A DNA stretch of 55,725 nt from Bacteroidales bacterium (GCA_016931575.1 JAFGEO010000047.1:1-55725), one strand, 5' to 3'; shown: positions 34,927-44,228, counted from the first letter of the stretch. A program made the numbers and translations. Notes: a model not told the origin generated them from the sequence alone.

Positions 34927-37326
34927 TCAGGAACGACCGAACCACTTCTTCTTTTTCTTTTCGTCCAATCCGTAGCCATAGCCATAGCCGTAGCCATAGC
35001 CATAGCCGTAGCCTGAACGAGGCATAATGACATCGTTAAGGATGATGTTGAATTTTTCCACCTCTCTGGCACTCAGGTCTGCCATCAGGTTCCTGAAGAT
35101 ATCGCAGGATGTGTAGTTGTATCGTACAACGAGTAAACTAATATCCGCCTGTGGGTACAGTAACAGGGCATCAGACACTATTCCCAGCGGAGGAGAATCT
35201 ATCAGCACAATATCGTATTTCTTTTTAAGATCATCCAATAATGCCTTCGTCATCGCTGAAGAAACCAGTTCCGAAGGGTTCGGGGGCACCGGACCGGCGA
35301 TGAGCAGATCAAAATTTAGATCCTCCCGTTTATAGATGATATCTTTAAGTTCGCAACGTTTGCTGAGATAATTGCTCAGGCCCATTGTCTCCTCTATTCC
35401 AAGATTTTCCCGGATTTTAGATTTTCGCAGATCGAAATCGACCAGGATAGTCTTTTTCCCATAGAAGGCGTAAACGGATGCCAGGTTCAGCGCGGTAAAA
35501 CTTTTACCTTCACCCTGAACCGCAGAGGTCACCAGAATCGTGTTAGCTTTTCTTTCGTCAATAATGAACTGCAAATTTGCCCGTAGGGTCCTGTATGATT
35601 CTGTCAGAACCGAATTGGGTTCACGCAGGGCTGCCGGGAAATCGGTATTTTTTGTGTCAAGCACATGACCAATCAGGGGGTACCGTGTATATTTCTGGAT
35701 ATCCTCCCGGCTGCGAATCTTATTGTTCATTGACTCACGGAAGTAAATGAATATCCCGGGGATAAGCAATCCGAGAGCCAGTGCAATGGAAATATTCAGG
35801 TACACATTGGGAGATACCTTTACGGCATCACCGGGTTCTGCCAGGTCGAGAACTTCATTCTCAGGAACATTGGAAGCTTTAAAAATCTCCATTTCAGATC
35901 TCCGGGTCAGTAGATAGGTATATAACTCATCGTTCAGGTTGAACCTGCGTTCGATATTCATCAGACGCTGTTGATCCTTGGGCAGGCGATCCATAGTCTG
36001 CTCCGCATCACTAATCTGTTCCTCAATATCTTCGATGGTAATATCGGTTGCATCCAAAACGTTTCTGGCGGCATCCAACAATTTGCTCCTAATCTCGTTA
36101 ATCTGTGATTCCAGTGAAGCCAGCAGCGGATTATCCTTTATAGAATTAAACTGAGTCTGAGCTCTTTCCGAATAGAGATCGGCCAGATCAATGATCAGCC
36201 GGTTCAGGATAGGATCATTAATATCAAGAGTCGAAGGTGCCACAAGATTACTGACATCACTTTTTCTCTGCAGGTTTTCAATCAGAAAATTGAAGTACCT
36301 CTTTTTGACCAGTTGTTTAGCTTTCTCAGCCTCCAGGTCTTCCAGTCTGGAAAAGACTTTTTCGGCTTGATAATCAATGTTAACGACTTTCTGGGTAGAC
36401 CTGAAATCCTGGAGCTTGTCCCCGGACATCTGGAGTGAATCCACGATTTCCACCAACTGATTATCGATAAAATTTATCGTAGCCATGGCAATCATATTAT
36501 CCCGTTCAACGCCACGCAGCAAATATTCCTTTACCAGCTGATTCAGAAAATCGGCGGCCTTCTGCGGATTGGAATATCGCATGCTTACCTCCAGGATGGA
36601 AGATCCCCTGTCATTAGTTATCTCGAAGCTTTTAAAGGTATTGATCAACTCCTCCTCCGAGCAGAATTTGAAGTAATATTCATCGTCCAGCTGGTTATGC
36701 ATCATGTATTCCGGACCGGGAAGAATGGTGAACCGGCAATGCGTATTTCCTGCAATTTCACCGAATTTCATGGTGTCTTCAAAGTGAAACTCCGGCAAGA
36801 CTTTTCGCACTTCGTTGCTGCCAAAATCGTACATACTTACCTCTACATCCTCCTCACAACTCACATAGATCAGGGTATCATGAATAAACCTGAGGGTAAA
36901 AAAAACGTTTAGAGGCTGCAGATTGGATGTGTCAATTTCGACAGTGAATGGAGTTTCCGTATAGAGTTCCGTTTTTGCGAAACGCCATTTTTTAAGGTAC
37001 ATTACTTCAAAATCCAGCTTCCGGATAGCATTTCTTGTAACCGACTTTGAAGTGAGAATACCCTTCTCATTCTCCAGTTGATAAGGATCAGTCGAAAAAG
37101 CCGAGGAAAACAACTGAGCCTTATCAAGTGGATTATTTTCTTTATTAACCAGAACACGGGCAGACAGCTCGTATTCGGGAGATGAAAACATAATCAACGC
37201 AACCGCTCCACTCAGCGAAATCAGGATGCAGACAAGAAATAACACCCAGTTCCGCAGAAACAGCCTCAGCCATTTCTTAAGATCAATCCCCTGCTCTTCA
37301 ACTGCAACGATGCTTTCATCATTCAT
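34927..37326 (-). CDS. Wzc-like polysaccharide co-polymerase with BY-kinase domain
   Basis: A 799-residue inner-membrane protein. Residues 1-50 hold the first transmembrane helix (WVLFLVCILISLSGAVALIM), a Wzz periplasmic domain and long coiled coils follow, and the second helix (NISIALALGLLIPGIFIYF) is near 515. The cytoplasmic tyrosine kinase domain has Walker A (VQGEGKSFTALNLA, about 600), Walker A' (ILVDFDLRKSK, about 629) and Walker B (IVLIDSPPLG, about 709). The C-terminal tyrosine cluster is seven GY dipeptides, then EKKKKKWFGRS. Such proteins control capsule or exopolysaccharide polymer length and export by autophosphorylation cycles. It is co-transcribed with the Wza-like and SPOR-like genes. 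Confidence 0.92.
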   Translation of the reverse strand: MNDESIVAVEEQGIDLKKWLRLFLRNWVLFLVCILISLSGAVALIMFSSPEYELSARVLVNKENNPLDKAQLFSSAFSTDPYQLENEKGILTSKSVTRNAIRKLDFEVMYLKKWRFAKTELYTETPFTVEIDTSNLQPLNVFFTLRFIHDTLIYVSCEEDVEVSMYDFGSNEVRKVLPEFHFEDTMKFGEIAGNTHCRFTILPGPEYMMHNQLDDEYYFKFCSEEELINTFKSFEITNDRGSSILEVSMRYSNPQKAADFLNQLVKEYLLRGVERDNMIAMATINFIDNQLVEIVDSLQMSGDKLQDFRSTQKVVNIDYQAEKVFSRLEDLEAEKAKQLVKKRYFNFLIENLQRKSDVSNLVAPSTLDINDPILNRLIIDLADLYSERAQTQFNSIKDNPLLASLESQINEIRSKLLDAARNVLDATDITIEDIEEQISDAEQTMDRLPKDQQRLMNIERRFNLNDELYTYLLTRRSEMEIFKASNVPENEVLDLAEPGDAVKVSPNVYLNISIALALGLLIPGIFIYFRESMNNKIRSREDIQKYTRYPLIGHVLDTKNTDFPAALREPNSVLTESYRTLRANLQFIIDERKANTILVTSAVQGEGKSFTALNLASVYAFYGKKTILVDFDLRKSKIRENLGIEETMGLSNYLSKRCELKDIIYKREDLNFDLLIAGPVPPNPSELVSSAMTKALLDDLKKKYDIVLIDSPPLGIVSDALLLYPQADISLLVVRYNYTSCDIFRNLMADLSAREVEKFNIILNDVIMPRSGYGYGYGYGYGYGYGLDEKKKKKWFGRS
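34972..35013 (-). repeat. Gly-Tyr coding microsatellite in kinase tail
   Basis: Seven consecutive 6-bp GGC-TAC/TAT units encode (GY)7 at the C-terminus of the BY-kinase. At DNA level the array has an 18-bp higher-order period, since the tyrosine codons run TAC, TAT, TAT, TAC, TAT, TAT, TAC. The array length could change by slippage. Confidence 0.9.
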
Positions 37327-37341
37327 TGATCCGTTGGACTT

Positions 37342-38130
37342 TTATGGTAAATTCAGTATCAGAGAAGCCCCCATTACACCAACTGACATCAGATAAAAAA
37401 GTGACTGATATGGGAAATGCTCCATTGCAAAGGATTTACCGGATCTTGGCTCGATGTATATCACATCATTTGGCATCAGGTAATAATAGGGCGACTCCAG
37501 TACCCGGTTATCCGTGAGGTCAAGCAGGTGAACTTCAGATCCATTCTGAGTCTGGCGAACCAGCTTCACTTCCTTGAAGTTACCATAGGAAGAGACGCCT
37601 CCTGCCAGACCAATTGCCTGGAACACATTAATCTGATCCTGCTCAATGGTATAGTTACCCGGATCGTTCACCTCTCCGAGTATTCCGACCTGGAAGTTCA
37701 CGAGTTTAATATAGGCTGTAGCATCCTTAAAATACTCGTCAAGCTGTGTTTGAATCGATTGTTGTACCTCGGGAATGGTCAGTCCCTTCACAAACAATTT
37801 TTCAATAAATGAAAATGATACATATCCGAATTCATCCACTACATAAGTATTCAAATACTGGTAGGTGGAATTCATCAGATAAGGAAAATCAGCCTGAAAA
37901 AACTTGCTGGTTTTCGGGTCGACACTATACACCCTGATATAGAGGTGGTCCCCTGTCTGAATACGGTAGGTAGTAGTACGGGGATTATCGAACACAGTTT
38001 TCATTTCCTTGTCTACCTTTTCCTGGATCAGACGCACATTCTTTTGAGATACGCAAGAAGATAACAGCAGTGCCACCGGCAGTACTAAGAAAAAGATCTT
38101 CCCGATTCGGCTTTTAGAAAAACAGTCCAT
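37342..38130 (-). CDS. Wza-like polysaccharide export lipoprotein
   Basis: A 262-residue outer-membrane lipoprotein. The frame is open from 38223, but the ATG at 38130 gives a lipoprotein signal (VALLLSSC, Cys26) without overlapping the upstream gene, so I chose it. YRIQTGDHLYIRVYS is the Poly_export domain motif, and VGILGEVNDPGNYTIEQD with VFQAIGLAGGVSSYG is an SLBB-like module. Wza-type proteins form the outer-membrane channel for capsule or exopolysaccharide and dock onto the Wzc periplasmic domain. The gene is 15 bases before the kinase gene and 22 bases after the SPOR-like gene. A hydrophobic C-terminal segment (LFYLMSVGVMGASLILNL) follows the SLBB part. Confidence 0.88.
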   Translation of the reverse strand: MDCFSKSRIGKIFFLVLPVALLLSSCVSQKNVRLIQEKVDKEMKTVFDNPRTTTYRIQTGDHLYIRVYSVDPKTSKFFQADFPYLMNSTYQYLNTYVVDEFGYVSFSFIEKLFVKGLTIPEVQQSIQTQLDEYFKDATAYIKLVNFQVGILGEVNDPGNYTIEQDQINVFQAIGLAGGVSSYGNFKEVKLVRQTQNGSEVHLLDLTDNRVLESPYYYLMPNDVIYIEPRSGKSFAMEHFPYQSLFYLMSVGVMGASLILNLP

Positions 38131-38152
38131 TTCAATTGTTTTTAGTATGGTT

Positions 38153-40057
38153 TTATTTATTGATCGCTTTATATAAATCTGTCTTTTGTCCCCGCTCATA
38201 AGCAACGATAAATGCATCACCACCTATCTGAGCTTTCAGACTCTGAGCTTCACTGTAACTGTTCCCTGCAAAGACCTGATATTTATACCAACCGCCTTCA
38301 AGGATTTCACGGCAGTTACCGCCTCCGCAAAATGTCTTTATCTGATCCTCTGAGAATCGTACACGTGAAGCGGACACCTGTACATAGAAATCGATTTCAT
38401 TGGACAAGGCAGTTCTTCCGTACCTGTTTACATTCTGTTCAAGAACCCTTGTCATATCCCTGGCTTCAGGCAGACTAACATTCTGTCCGTCCAGTTGAGC
38501 AACTACGAAAGCGTCACTGACTCCTGACTGGACGGCAACCCTGTTGGCTTCAGAGAAAAGACGGAAGCCGGGTATACGGTATTTGTACCAATTGTTCTCT
38601 TTATAGACTTCAACCGTGAGCTTACCTGTATATATAGCTGTCAGCTGTGAACGGGTTAAGGGTATACGACTGGCAGCGACCTGTATCTGGAAAGAAATAC
38701 CTTCGACCTGCTGAACAGAGCTGATATCAAGAGCCGTCCTGGCATTCAGCCCCGGTACTGGTGAAGCATACCCGGAAGGCTCCGTAGAGGTATAGGATCC
38801 TTCGGTTCCTGTCTGGTAACCTGAACCAGTCGTAGAAGTTGAAGTAGGTGTAAGATTGGTGGAAGAATAATCTGTATATCCCGGAGTCTGGGTAGATTCT
38901 GTAGTGGCGGACTGCGAGTAATCACTCATATCAGTACCTGTTTCAGAAGTCAAAGCACCGGAAGTTTCAAGATCAGCTAAAGAACTTGTTGATGATGTAC
39001 CCTGATATTCAGTATACCCGGGAGAATGAGCGCTAAGAAAAATACTCCTGGCATTATCCATACTCGGATCGTCCACTCCATGAACGCCATCCCGGTTAAT
39101 GGTTATCGGGTCAGGTACCGTATAGTCGTTCACATAAGCGTTATATGCATTTACCTTATCCTGATCGATGGCAAGGTTTTCACTTTTCTGGTCGATGCTG
39201 GCACTATAATCATACTCCTGGTTATCATACGAGTAATCCTGTGTGTTGGACTCAGTGGAATAATCCTGGCTGCTGTAATCTGTGCTGCTATAATCTGTAG
39301 TACCATAGTCGGTGGTACCATAGTCGGTGCTGTAATCCTGGCTGGTATAGCTTGTGCCATAATCGGTGGTGTCGGTGAAAGCTGATTCGTCAGTAGTTGC
39401 GTATGAATAGTCTGAGGTTGTGGCAGTAGCAGGTGTAGTGCTGATCGGCTCAGGATACAGGACGTTGGTTGCCTCAGAAGTACCGGCTGTCCCTCCTCCC
39501 CCTTTCTGGGTCTGCAGTGCAACTACCAGGTTCTCAACCGCTGTTCCCTCCAGTTCGGATGCCTCGTTAAGTAAAGCAGCCTTCTCATAAGCATCTGAAG
39601 TATTTTCAGCCCGGCTCCTTTTTTCCTTTGCCTGGGTCATCATATCATCCGCAGAACTCTCCAGGGAGTTCGTTTCACCATATGATACAGATGAGCTTCC
39701 AAGGTTAGCCTTACATAGCTCATAAAGTGTACTATAACCAGATGCATATAGTTTATCCGCTTTCATCTGCAAATCCAGTGCCTTTTTTTCGGTCTTTGCA
39801 AGTTCTTTCTGTAAGGTCTTTTCATCCAGGTCATAGTTGGATTGAAGGGCCAATGCCTCATTGTAGTATGTATTGGCTTCCTGGATAATACTGCCGGCAT
39901 CAGCGATGCTTTTAAGCGCTTTTTCAACTGCTTTCGTGTCTTTGCCTTCAACAAGATCCGGCAAATGCATAATGGTCTGGGCCGTGAGTGAACAGAAAAA
40001 ATACCCTGACAGCAGCAGAAAAGTTAGTAGCAATGATATTCTTCTTTGAAGCCTCAT
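38153..40057 (-). CDS. SPOR-like repeat protein with tyrosine-rich linker
   Basis: A 634-residue secreted protein: signal peptide, a coiled coil (about 30-180), a low-complexity S/T/D/Y/G linker (about 205-430), and two SPOR-like repeats (about 455-525 and 556-622). Each repeat opens ISFQIQVAASRIPLT or IDFYVQVSASRVRFS, has a WYKYRIPG or WYKYQVFAG strand and ends in AFVVA or AFIVAY. Residues 217-284 contain 14 tyrosines in D-Y-[GS]-[ST] units. SPOR domains bind denuded peptidoglycan glycan strands, so envelope anchoring at division or remodelling sites is plausible. It leads the operon with the Wza-like and BY-kinase genes. Whether the tyrosines are kinase substrates is unknown. Confidence 0.75.
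   Translation of the reverse strand: MRLQRRISLLLTFLLLSGYFFCSLTAQTIMHLPDLVEGKDTKAVEKALKSIADAGSIIQEANTYYNEALALQSNYDLDEKTLQKELAKTEKKALDLQMKADKLYASGYSTLYELCKANLGSSSVSYGETNSLESSADDMMTQAKEKRSRAENTSDAYEKAALLNEASELEGTAVENLVVALQTQKGGGGTAGTSEATNVLYPEPISTTPATATTSDYSYATTDESAFTDTTDYGTSYTSQDYSTDYGTTDYGTTDYSSTDYSSQDYSTESNTQDYSYDNQEYDYSASIDQKSENLAIDQDKVNAYNAYVNDYTVPDPITINRDGVHGVDDPSMDNARSIFLSAHSPGYTEYQGTSSTSSLADLETSGALTSETGTDMSDYSQSATTESTQTPGYTDYSSTNLTPTSTSTTGSGYQTGTEGSYTSTEPSGYASPVPGLNARTALDISSVQQVEGISFQIQVAASRIPLTRSQLTAIYTGKLTVEVYKENNWYKYRIPGFRLFSEANRVAVQSGVSDAFVVAQLDGQNVSLPEARDMTRVLEQNVNRYGRTALSNEIDFYVQVSASRVRFSEDQIKTFCGGGNCREILEGGWYKYQVFAGNSYSEAQSLKAQIGGDAFIVAYERGQKTDLYKAINK
39206..39409 (-). repeat. Tyrosine-rich coding repeat (DYGT/DYSS units)
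   Basis: Codes residues 217-284 of the SPOR-like protein. Units of about 12-15 bp repeat imperfectly (the peptide units are TDYGT, TDYSS and QDYST), giving 14 Tyr in 68 residues. Confidence 0.8.
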
Positions 40058-40160
40058 TTAGGCTGTTTTTAGTTAAGAATAAATTAATATAATACTTTTT
40101 ACGTTAAATCCCACCGAATTTGGGGCAGGATTTTTCAAGAAAGCCAGTATTAATCTTCCT

Positions 40161-40195
40161 TAATGGGTAAAAGTAGTAAATAAATTAACCCATTA
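40161..40195. other. Inverted repeat in the gap before the SPOR-like gene
   Basis: taatgggt (40161-40168) pairs with acccatta (40188-40195) over a 19-base loop. It lies between the GNAT gene end and the SPOR-like gene start, without a T-run, so it may be a protein-binding site or a weak terminator. No TAnnTTTG box was found in this gap. Confidence 0.3.
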
Positions 40196-40203
40196 GTACA
40201 CAT

Positions 40204-40749
40204 TCAATTATGAGTTATTAACTGTAAGAAGGCTTCATCCTGGTAGGTATTCCCTCTTTTAATCCAGTCCTTTTTGGTACCGGCAAGCTCAAAGCCAGCG
40301 CGTTCGAAAAGCCTGATACTTGCTTCATTATCTGTAGAAATATTGCAATACAGTTGATGAAGTTGGAGGACTGAGAAGGCATACTGAATCAACTCTTTCA
40401 GGGCAGCAGTGGCATACCCACGGTTTTGATTTTCCTCACCATAAACAAGGATCCCTATGCCGGCACGCTGATGAAAGGGCTCAAAATCAAATAAATCAAT
40501 GGCTCCAACCGTTTTGGGTTCCTTTTCCTCCTCCATGATATCGATCATGAGCCTGAGCTGCTTCAGTTCATAAATATCATGATGAGAACTCTCAATGTAT
40601 TTTTGCAGCACATGTTTTGAAAATGGGGCATGAGTATTGCTCACACGCCAGATTTCAGGATCGTTTTCCCAACGATAGAGAAGATCAACATCTTCAGGTT
40701 CCAGAGCCCTCAGATGGATTTGGTATGTTGGTGCTGCATCCTTTTTCAT
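40204..40749 (-). CDS. GNAT family N-acetyltransferase
   Basis: A 181-residue RimJ/RimL or SpeG-type acetyltransferase. The opening LRALEPEDVDLLYRWENDPE, the acetyl-CoA pyrophosphate loop ENQNRGYATAAL, and the closing CNISTDNEASIRLFERAGFE are typical. It may acetylate a protein N-terminus, a polyamine or a sugar amine; the sequence does not tell. It is the downstream neighbour of the first PD40 paralogue (29 bases), so co-transcription is likely though a functional link is unclear. Confidence 0.85.
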   Translation of the reverse strand: MKKDAAPTYQIHLRALEPEDVDLLYRWENDPEIWRVSNTHAPFSKHVLQKYIESSHHDIYELKQLRLMIDIMEEEKEPKTVGAIDLFDFEPFHQRAGIGILVYGEENQNRGYATAALKELIQYAFSVLQLHQLYCNISTDNEASIRLFERAGFELAGTKKDWIKRGNTYQDEAFLQLITHN

Positions 40750-40778
40750 TGGAATTAAACGGGGACTGATTGTTCGTA

Positions 40779-42092
40779 CTATTCTGATGCAAATGACAAA
40801 ACCCGTTCAGAGGTAATCCTGATCAGATAAATATCGGCATTTCCGGATTCTTCCCCGGTGCGGATCGAATAATACCCTTCTCTGCAGTTCTCTTGCCCCG
40901 GACTATAAAACAAGTTTCCTCTTGTGTTATTAATCGGGTAGCCCAGGTTGACCGGTATTTTCCATTTTTTACCATTCTGCCTGGCATAGAAAATATCATA
41001 TCCGCCCATGGTATAGTGCCCTTCAGAACTAAAGAATAAAATATTATGGTCCTTACACCAATAGGCGATTTGTTCATTGAGCCCGGTATTGATTTGTTTA
41101 CCCATGTTTTTCAGCTTCCCCCACTCTCCATTTTTATCCTTTTCTGCAATCCAGATATCATAACCACCTTTCCCTCCCTTCCGGTCACTGCTTATCAGTA
41201 AGCTTTGATCGTCAGGACCGAAACTGGCATGTGTTTCAGAAAAAGCGGAGTTAATTTTCCCGGGCAGGCGTTTGGCTTCGGTCCATGTTTCGCCGTCGAA
41301 TACCGATGAATAAATATCGTAGTTATCTCCCTGCTTCCGGGCAAGAAGAAGTTCTTTTCCGTCATCCGAAAGACCGGTGGGATAGTAGTCTCCGTCCGAC
41401 AGTATCTGGGGGTTAATATTCACCGGTTCCTGCCATGTGCCACCCTGCAGCCGGGAACAGAAAACCGCATCATAAAATTTGAGCTTCCGGATAAAAATCA
41501 GGGTAGTGCCGTCACCGGAAACAACGGGTCTTTCTTCATCCAGTAGGGTATTAATCGCCGGTCCAAGACTGATCTTCTCGTGTGTGACCGGTGTATCCCT
41601 GATTATTGCAGCCCGTTCGCAGGATTGAATCTCCCTGTCTACGACATTCTGATTATAATTGCCATAGAAGTAAGGTGAGTCTATGAACTTCATATAACTT
41701 TCCAGGGCAGCATTAAGCTGGTTATTCATTCGGTAAGCATTCCCAAGATAAAAATAGGCATGAAGGGGTGCTGCCCTTTCAGTAAAATCCTTTTTCCTGT
41801 AATTGTTTTTAGGGACTATCTTTTTTACTGCTTTTTCGAAGTAGGGTATCGCAAGATGTTCGCTGCCTTCAATATTAAGGTAACATTCCCCGACTTTGAA
41901 ATTATAATTTGCATTCAGAGAGTCAGCATTAGCCAGCCTTAAATAGAATATCAGCGCATCACGATATTCTTCCCGGTTGAAAAAATATTGTCCTTCATTA
42001 AAGTATTCTTCCAGCTCTTCTCTTGTCTGAGCGATAATAGTCTGCGATAATGCTATAAAACAGATAAGAAAAACAGAGATGATTCTTTTCAT
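40779..42092 (-). CDS. TPR-PD40 secreted protein lacking an OmpA domain (paralogue 1)
   Basis: A 437-residue protein; the ATG at 42092 gives a signal peptide (MKRIISVFLICFIALSQTII, then AQ) and lies 21 bases after a TAnnTTTG box. Residues about 23-160 are TPR helices with the family phrases EEYFNEGQYFFNREEYRDAL and YFYLGNAYRMNNQLNAALES. The rest is a PD40/WD40-like propeller: SSDRKGGKGGYDIW, FFSSEGHYTMGGYDIFYARQ and VNLGYPINNTRGNLFYS. It stops right after the propeller (DIYLIRITSERVLSFASE) and so has neither the OmpA anchor of the next two paralogues nor the membrane tail of the fourth. Related TPR-PD40 proteins include the T9SS component PorE, but identity is not implied. Confidence 0.82.
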   Translation of the reverse strand: MKRIISVFLICFIALSQTIIAQTREELEEYFNEGQYFFNREEYRDALIFYLRLANADSLNANYNFKVGECYLNIEGSEHLAIPYFEKAVKKIVPKNNYRKKDFTERAAPLHAYFYLGNAYRMNNQLNAALESYMKFIDSPYFYGNYNQNVVDREIQSCERAAIIRDTPVTHEKISLGPAINTLLDEERPVVSGDGTTLIFIRKLKFYDAVFCSRLQGGTWQEPVNINPQILSDGDYYPTGLSDDGKELLLARKQGDNYDIYSSVFDGETWTEAKRLPGKINSAFSETHASFGPDDQSLLISSDRKGGKGGYDIWIAEKDKNGEWGKLKNMGKQINTGLNEQIAYWCKDHNILFFSSEGHYTMGGYDIFYARQNGKKWKIPVNLGYPINNTRGNLFYSPGQENCREGYYSIRTGEESGNADIYLIRITSERVLSFASE

Positions 42093-42113
42093 GAGCCAGC
42101 AGTTTGGATACAC

Positions 42114-42121
42114 CAAAAATA
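42114..42121 (-). promoter_or_regulatory. Candidate -7 box of PD40 paralogue 1
   Basis: Minus-strand TATTTTTG, exact TAnnTTTG match, 21 bases before the chosen ATG and overlapping the longer reading frame's start. Confidence 0.5.
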
Positions 42122-42249
42122 GGAAAAAGGATATAACTTATGACTTTAAGTTAATAAAATAAGGTGGTGGGTTATTGATTTATCGTACTAAAAAAATGAC
42201 TGAAAACCCTGTGCAGGCAGTAAAATCCGCACCGGATCTTCAGTTATTT

Positions 42250-44205
42250 TTAGTTCTTGATTTTCAGATCTTCCGGAACCGGATCGATTCGAATGACCTG
42301 CACTTTCGTGGTATCAGTACCCGTTATCTCAAACTCGACACGCCGGTTATACCGTCTTCCTTCAGGGAGATCTTTGCCCAGTGCATCGGTATTTTTGGCG
42401 ATAAAATTGGTTTCTCCTTTGCCAACTGCTTTCATCCGGCTGGCATCTACGCCTGCAGACAGCAGGTATTCCAGGGTAGCCTGGGCGCGATTCTTTGACA
42501 GGCTCAGGTTGTAGTTCTCAGGGCCAAGAGGATCCGTAAAACCGACAAGTACCACCTTCACAGAAGGATCAGTCTTTAGCAAGGCTGCGATTTTATCCAG
42601 TTCAGCTTTACCTTCGGAGGTGAGCGAAGCTTTATCAAATCCGAAAAGAACTGGTGACAGGGGAATCTTCCGGACTTCCTGAACAGGTAAAACTTCGGAT
42701 ACCGGTTCGTCTGCTGGGGCATCAGTTTCTTCTACCGCCGCTGTTTCTTCAGCAATAACTTCTCCAACTTCTTCCTTAGTAGTTTCTGTAACCGCCATTT
42801 CGGTAGTTTCATCCACCAATTCTTTTACACCTTCCTCAAGTAGTTCTTCTGTATCCCTCTCTGAAACACCCGCGATTTCCTCCGTCTTTTCCCTGGTAAT
42901 TATAAGCACCTGAGGAATCTCCGTGAAGGAGATTTCATTGAGATCCATACCGCCCAATCCATCATCAAGGATCAGCGACATCAGTCCGGAATGGCCATTA
43001 TTCATCGGGTAGTAAAACAAGTCGTCATCGGTTGAATTAATGGGGTAGCCAAGGTTTACAGGAAGACCCCAGGTATTGCCTTCTCTTCGGCTGACGAAGA
43101 TGTCGTAACCTCCCATGCTGGTGAAGCTCTGGGAGCTGAAAAACAGAAACTCGCCATCTTCGGTCAGGAAAGGAGTATCCTCATTCAACCCGGTATTAAG
43201 TTCTGCAATATTCTGTGCAGGACCGTAAACTCCTTCAGCAGTAAGCTCCGCATAGTATAAATCCATCTCTCCCTGACCATTCCTTCGGTTCGATGCAAAA
43301 TAGATGGTTTTTCCATCTTTTGACAAGCTGGCATGCGATTCCCAGTATTTTGTGTTTATCGATGCGCCAAGCGGTGCAGAGACACTCCATCGGTTCTCAG
43401 CTTCGTTAAACCTGCTAACCAAAATATCACTGTTAAATTCATCCTCCCGGGTTAAGAGCAGGGTTTTGCCATCATATGAAAGGGCACAAACAAACTGATC
43501 CCCATCTGACAGCAATTCCGGGGTGATATTCTGAGGTTCACTCCAGACACCCTGACTGTTTTTTGAAAAATAAACAGCATCATAGAATGGTAGTCTGTGC
43601 ATATAGACAAGGCTGGACCCATCTCCTGATATCACTCCTTTATAATCGTCGTTACTGGTATTGATCACCGATCCGAGGTTTGTTATCTCAACAGATTGGG
43701 GAGCAGCCATAAATTCATTGGCAATGTTACAGGCTTCGATCTGCTGATCGGCATACTTATGAAGATTAACTTCATCCTCAGGCAGTATTTCCTTGTAGGT
43801 CATATAGGATTCAATAGCCTTATCCAACTGATTATTAACCCGGTATGCATTCCCAAGGTAAAGATACACATCAAGGGGTGCATGTTTCTCATTAAGTGAG
43901 CTTTCACGATAGGCTGTTGATGCTGATTTCTTTGCTTCCAGTAAATAGGGAATGGCCTTATCTTTCTCTCCGGCAATATTCAGATAACAAATTCCAATCC
44001 GGTAATTGATATTTGGGTTTTGCTGGTATCCCCTTTTGTATACCTGAAGGTAATCACTCAGAGCATCCGGATAAAATTCCTGTGCCAGAAAAAACTCAGC
44101 ATCGGTGAAATATTCCCTTAAGGCTATCTCACTCTCACTTCGCTGACTATAAGCAGAGAATGTCAGAAAAAATAGAAGGAATACTTTAAAAACAGTTCTT
44201 TTCAT
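42250..44205 (-). CDS. TPR-PD40-OmpA protein (paralogue 2)
   Basis: A 651-residue protein from the ATG at 44205, chosen because the TAnnTTTG box at 44221-44228 lies inside the longer frame. Order: signal peptide (MKRTVFKVFLLFFLTFSAYS), TPR region with VYLYLGNAYRVNNQLDKAIE, PD40 propeller (FASNRRNGQGEMDLYY, FFSSQSFTSMGGYDIFVS), a Glu/Thr/Val-rich linker of about 80 residues, and an OmpA domain. In the OmpA part, VGFTDPLGPENYNLSLSKNR keeps the Asp and RRYNRRVEF the Arg that bind diaminopimelate in peptidoglycan; His of the usual GHTD is Phe. It is expected to be an outer-envelope protein anchored to the wall. Confidence 0.85.
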   Translation of the reverse strand: MKRTVFKVFLLFFLTFSAYSQRSESEIALREYFTDAEFFLAQEFYPDALSDYLQVYKRGYQQNPNINYRIGICYLNIAGEKDKAIPYLLEAKKSASTAYRESSLNEKHAPLDVYLYLGNAYRVNNQLDKAIESYMTYKEILPEDEVNLHKYADQQIEACNIANEFMAAPQSVEITNLGSVINTSNDDYKGVISGDGSSLVYMHRLPFYDAVYFSKNSQGVWSEPQNITPELLSDGDQFVCALSYDGKTLLLTREDEFNSDILVSRFNEAENRWSVSAPLGASINTKYWESHASLSKDGKTIYFASNRRNGQGEMDLYYAELTAEGVYGPAQNIAELNTGLNEDTPFLTEDGEFLFFSSQSFTSMGGYDIFVSRREGNTWGLPVNLGYPINSTDDDLFYYPMNNGHSGLMSLILDDGLGGMDLNEISFTEIPQVLIITREKTEEIAGVSERDTEELLEEGVKELVDETTEMAVTETTKEEVGEVIAEETAAVEETDAPADEPVSEVLPVQEVRKIPLSPVLFGFDKASLTSEGKAELDKIAALLKTDPSVKVVLVGFTDPLGPENYNLSLSKNRAQATLEYLLSAGVDASRMKAVGKGETNFIAKNTDALGKDLPEGRRYNRRVEFEITGTDTTKVQVIRIDPVPEDLKIKN

Positions 44206-44220
44206 CAGGCAGGCTTTTTT

Positions 44221-44228
44221 CAAATATA
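44221..44228 (-). promoter_or_regulatory. Candidate -7 box of PD40 paralogue 2
   Basis: Minus-strand TATATTTG, exact TAnnTTTG match, 15 bases before the chosen ATG. Confidence 0.45.

Noticed and set aside
40090-40140. Hairpin with T-run on the plus strand before the SPOR-like gene
   Set aside because: The imperfect stem aaatcc/ggattt faces the wrong direction, as no plus-strand gene ends there.
42117-42249. Possible small gene between PD40 paralogues 1 and 2
   Set aside because: The short plus-strand frames here run into the antisense of the OmpA domain and show no protein-like features.
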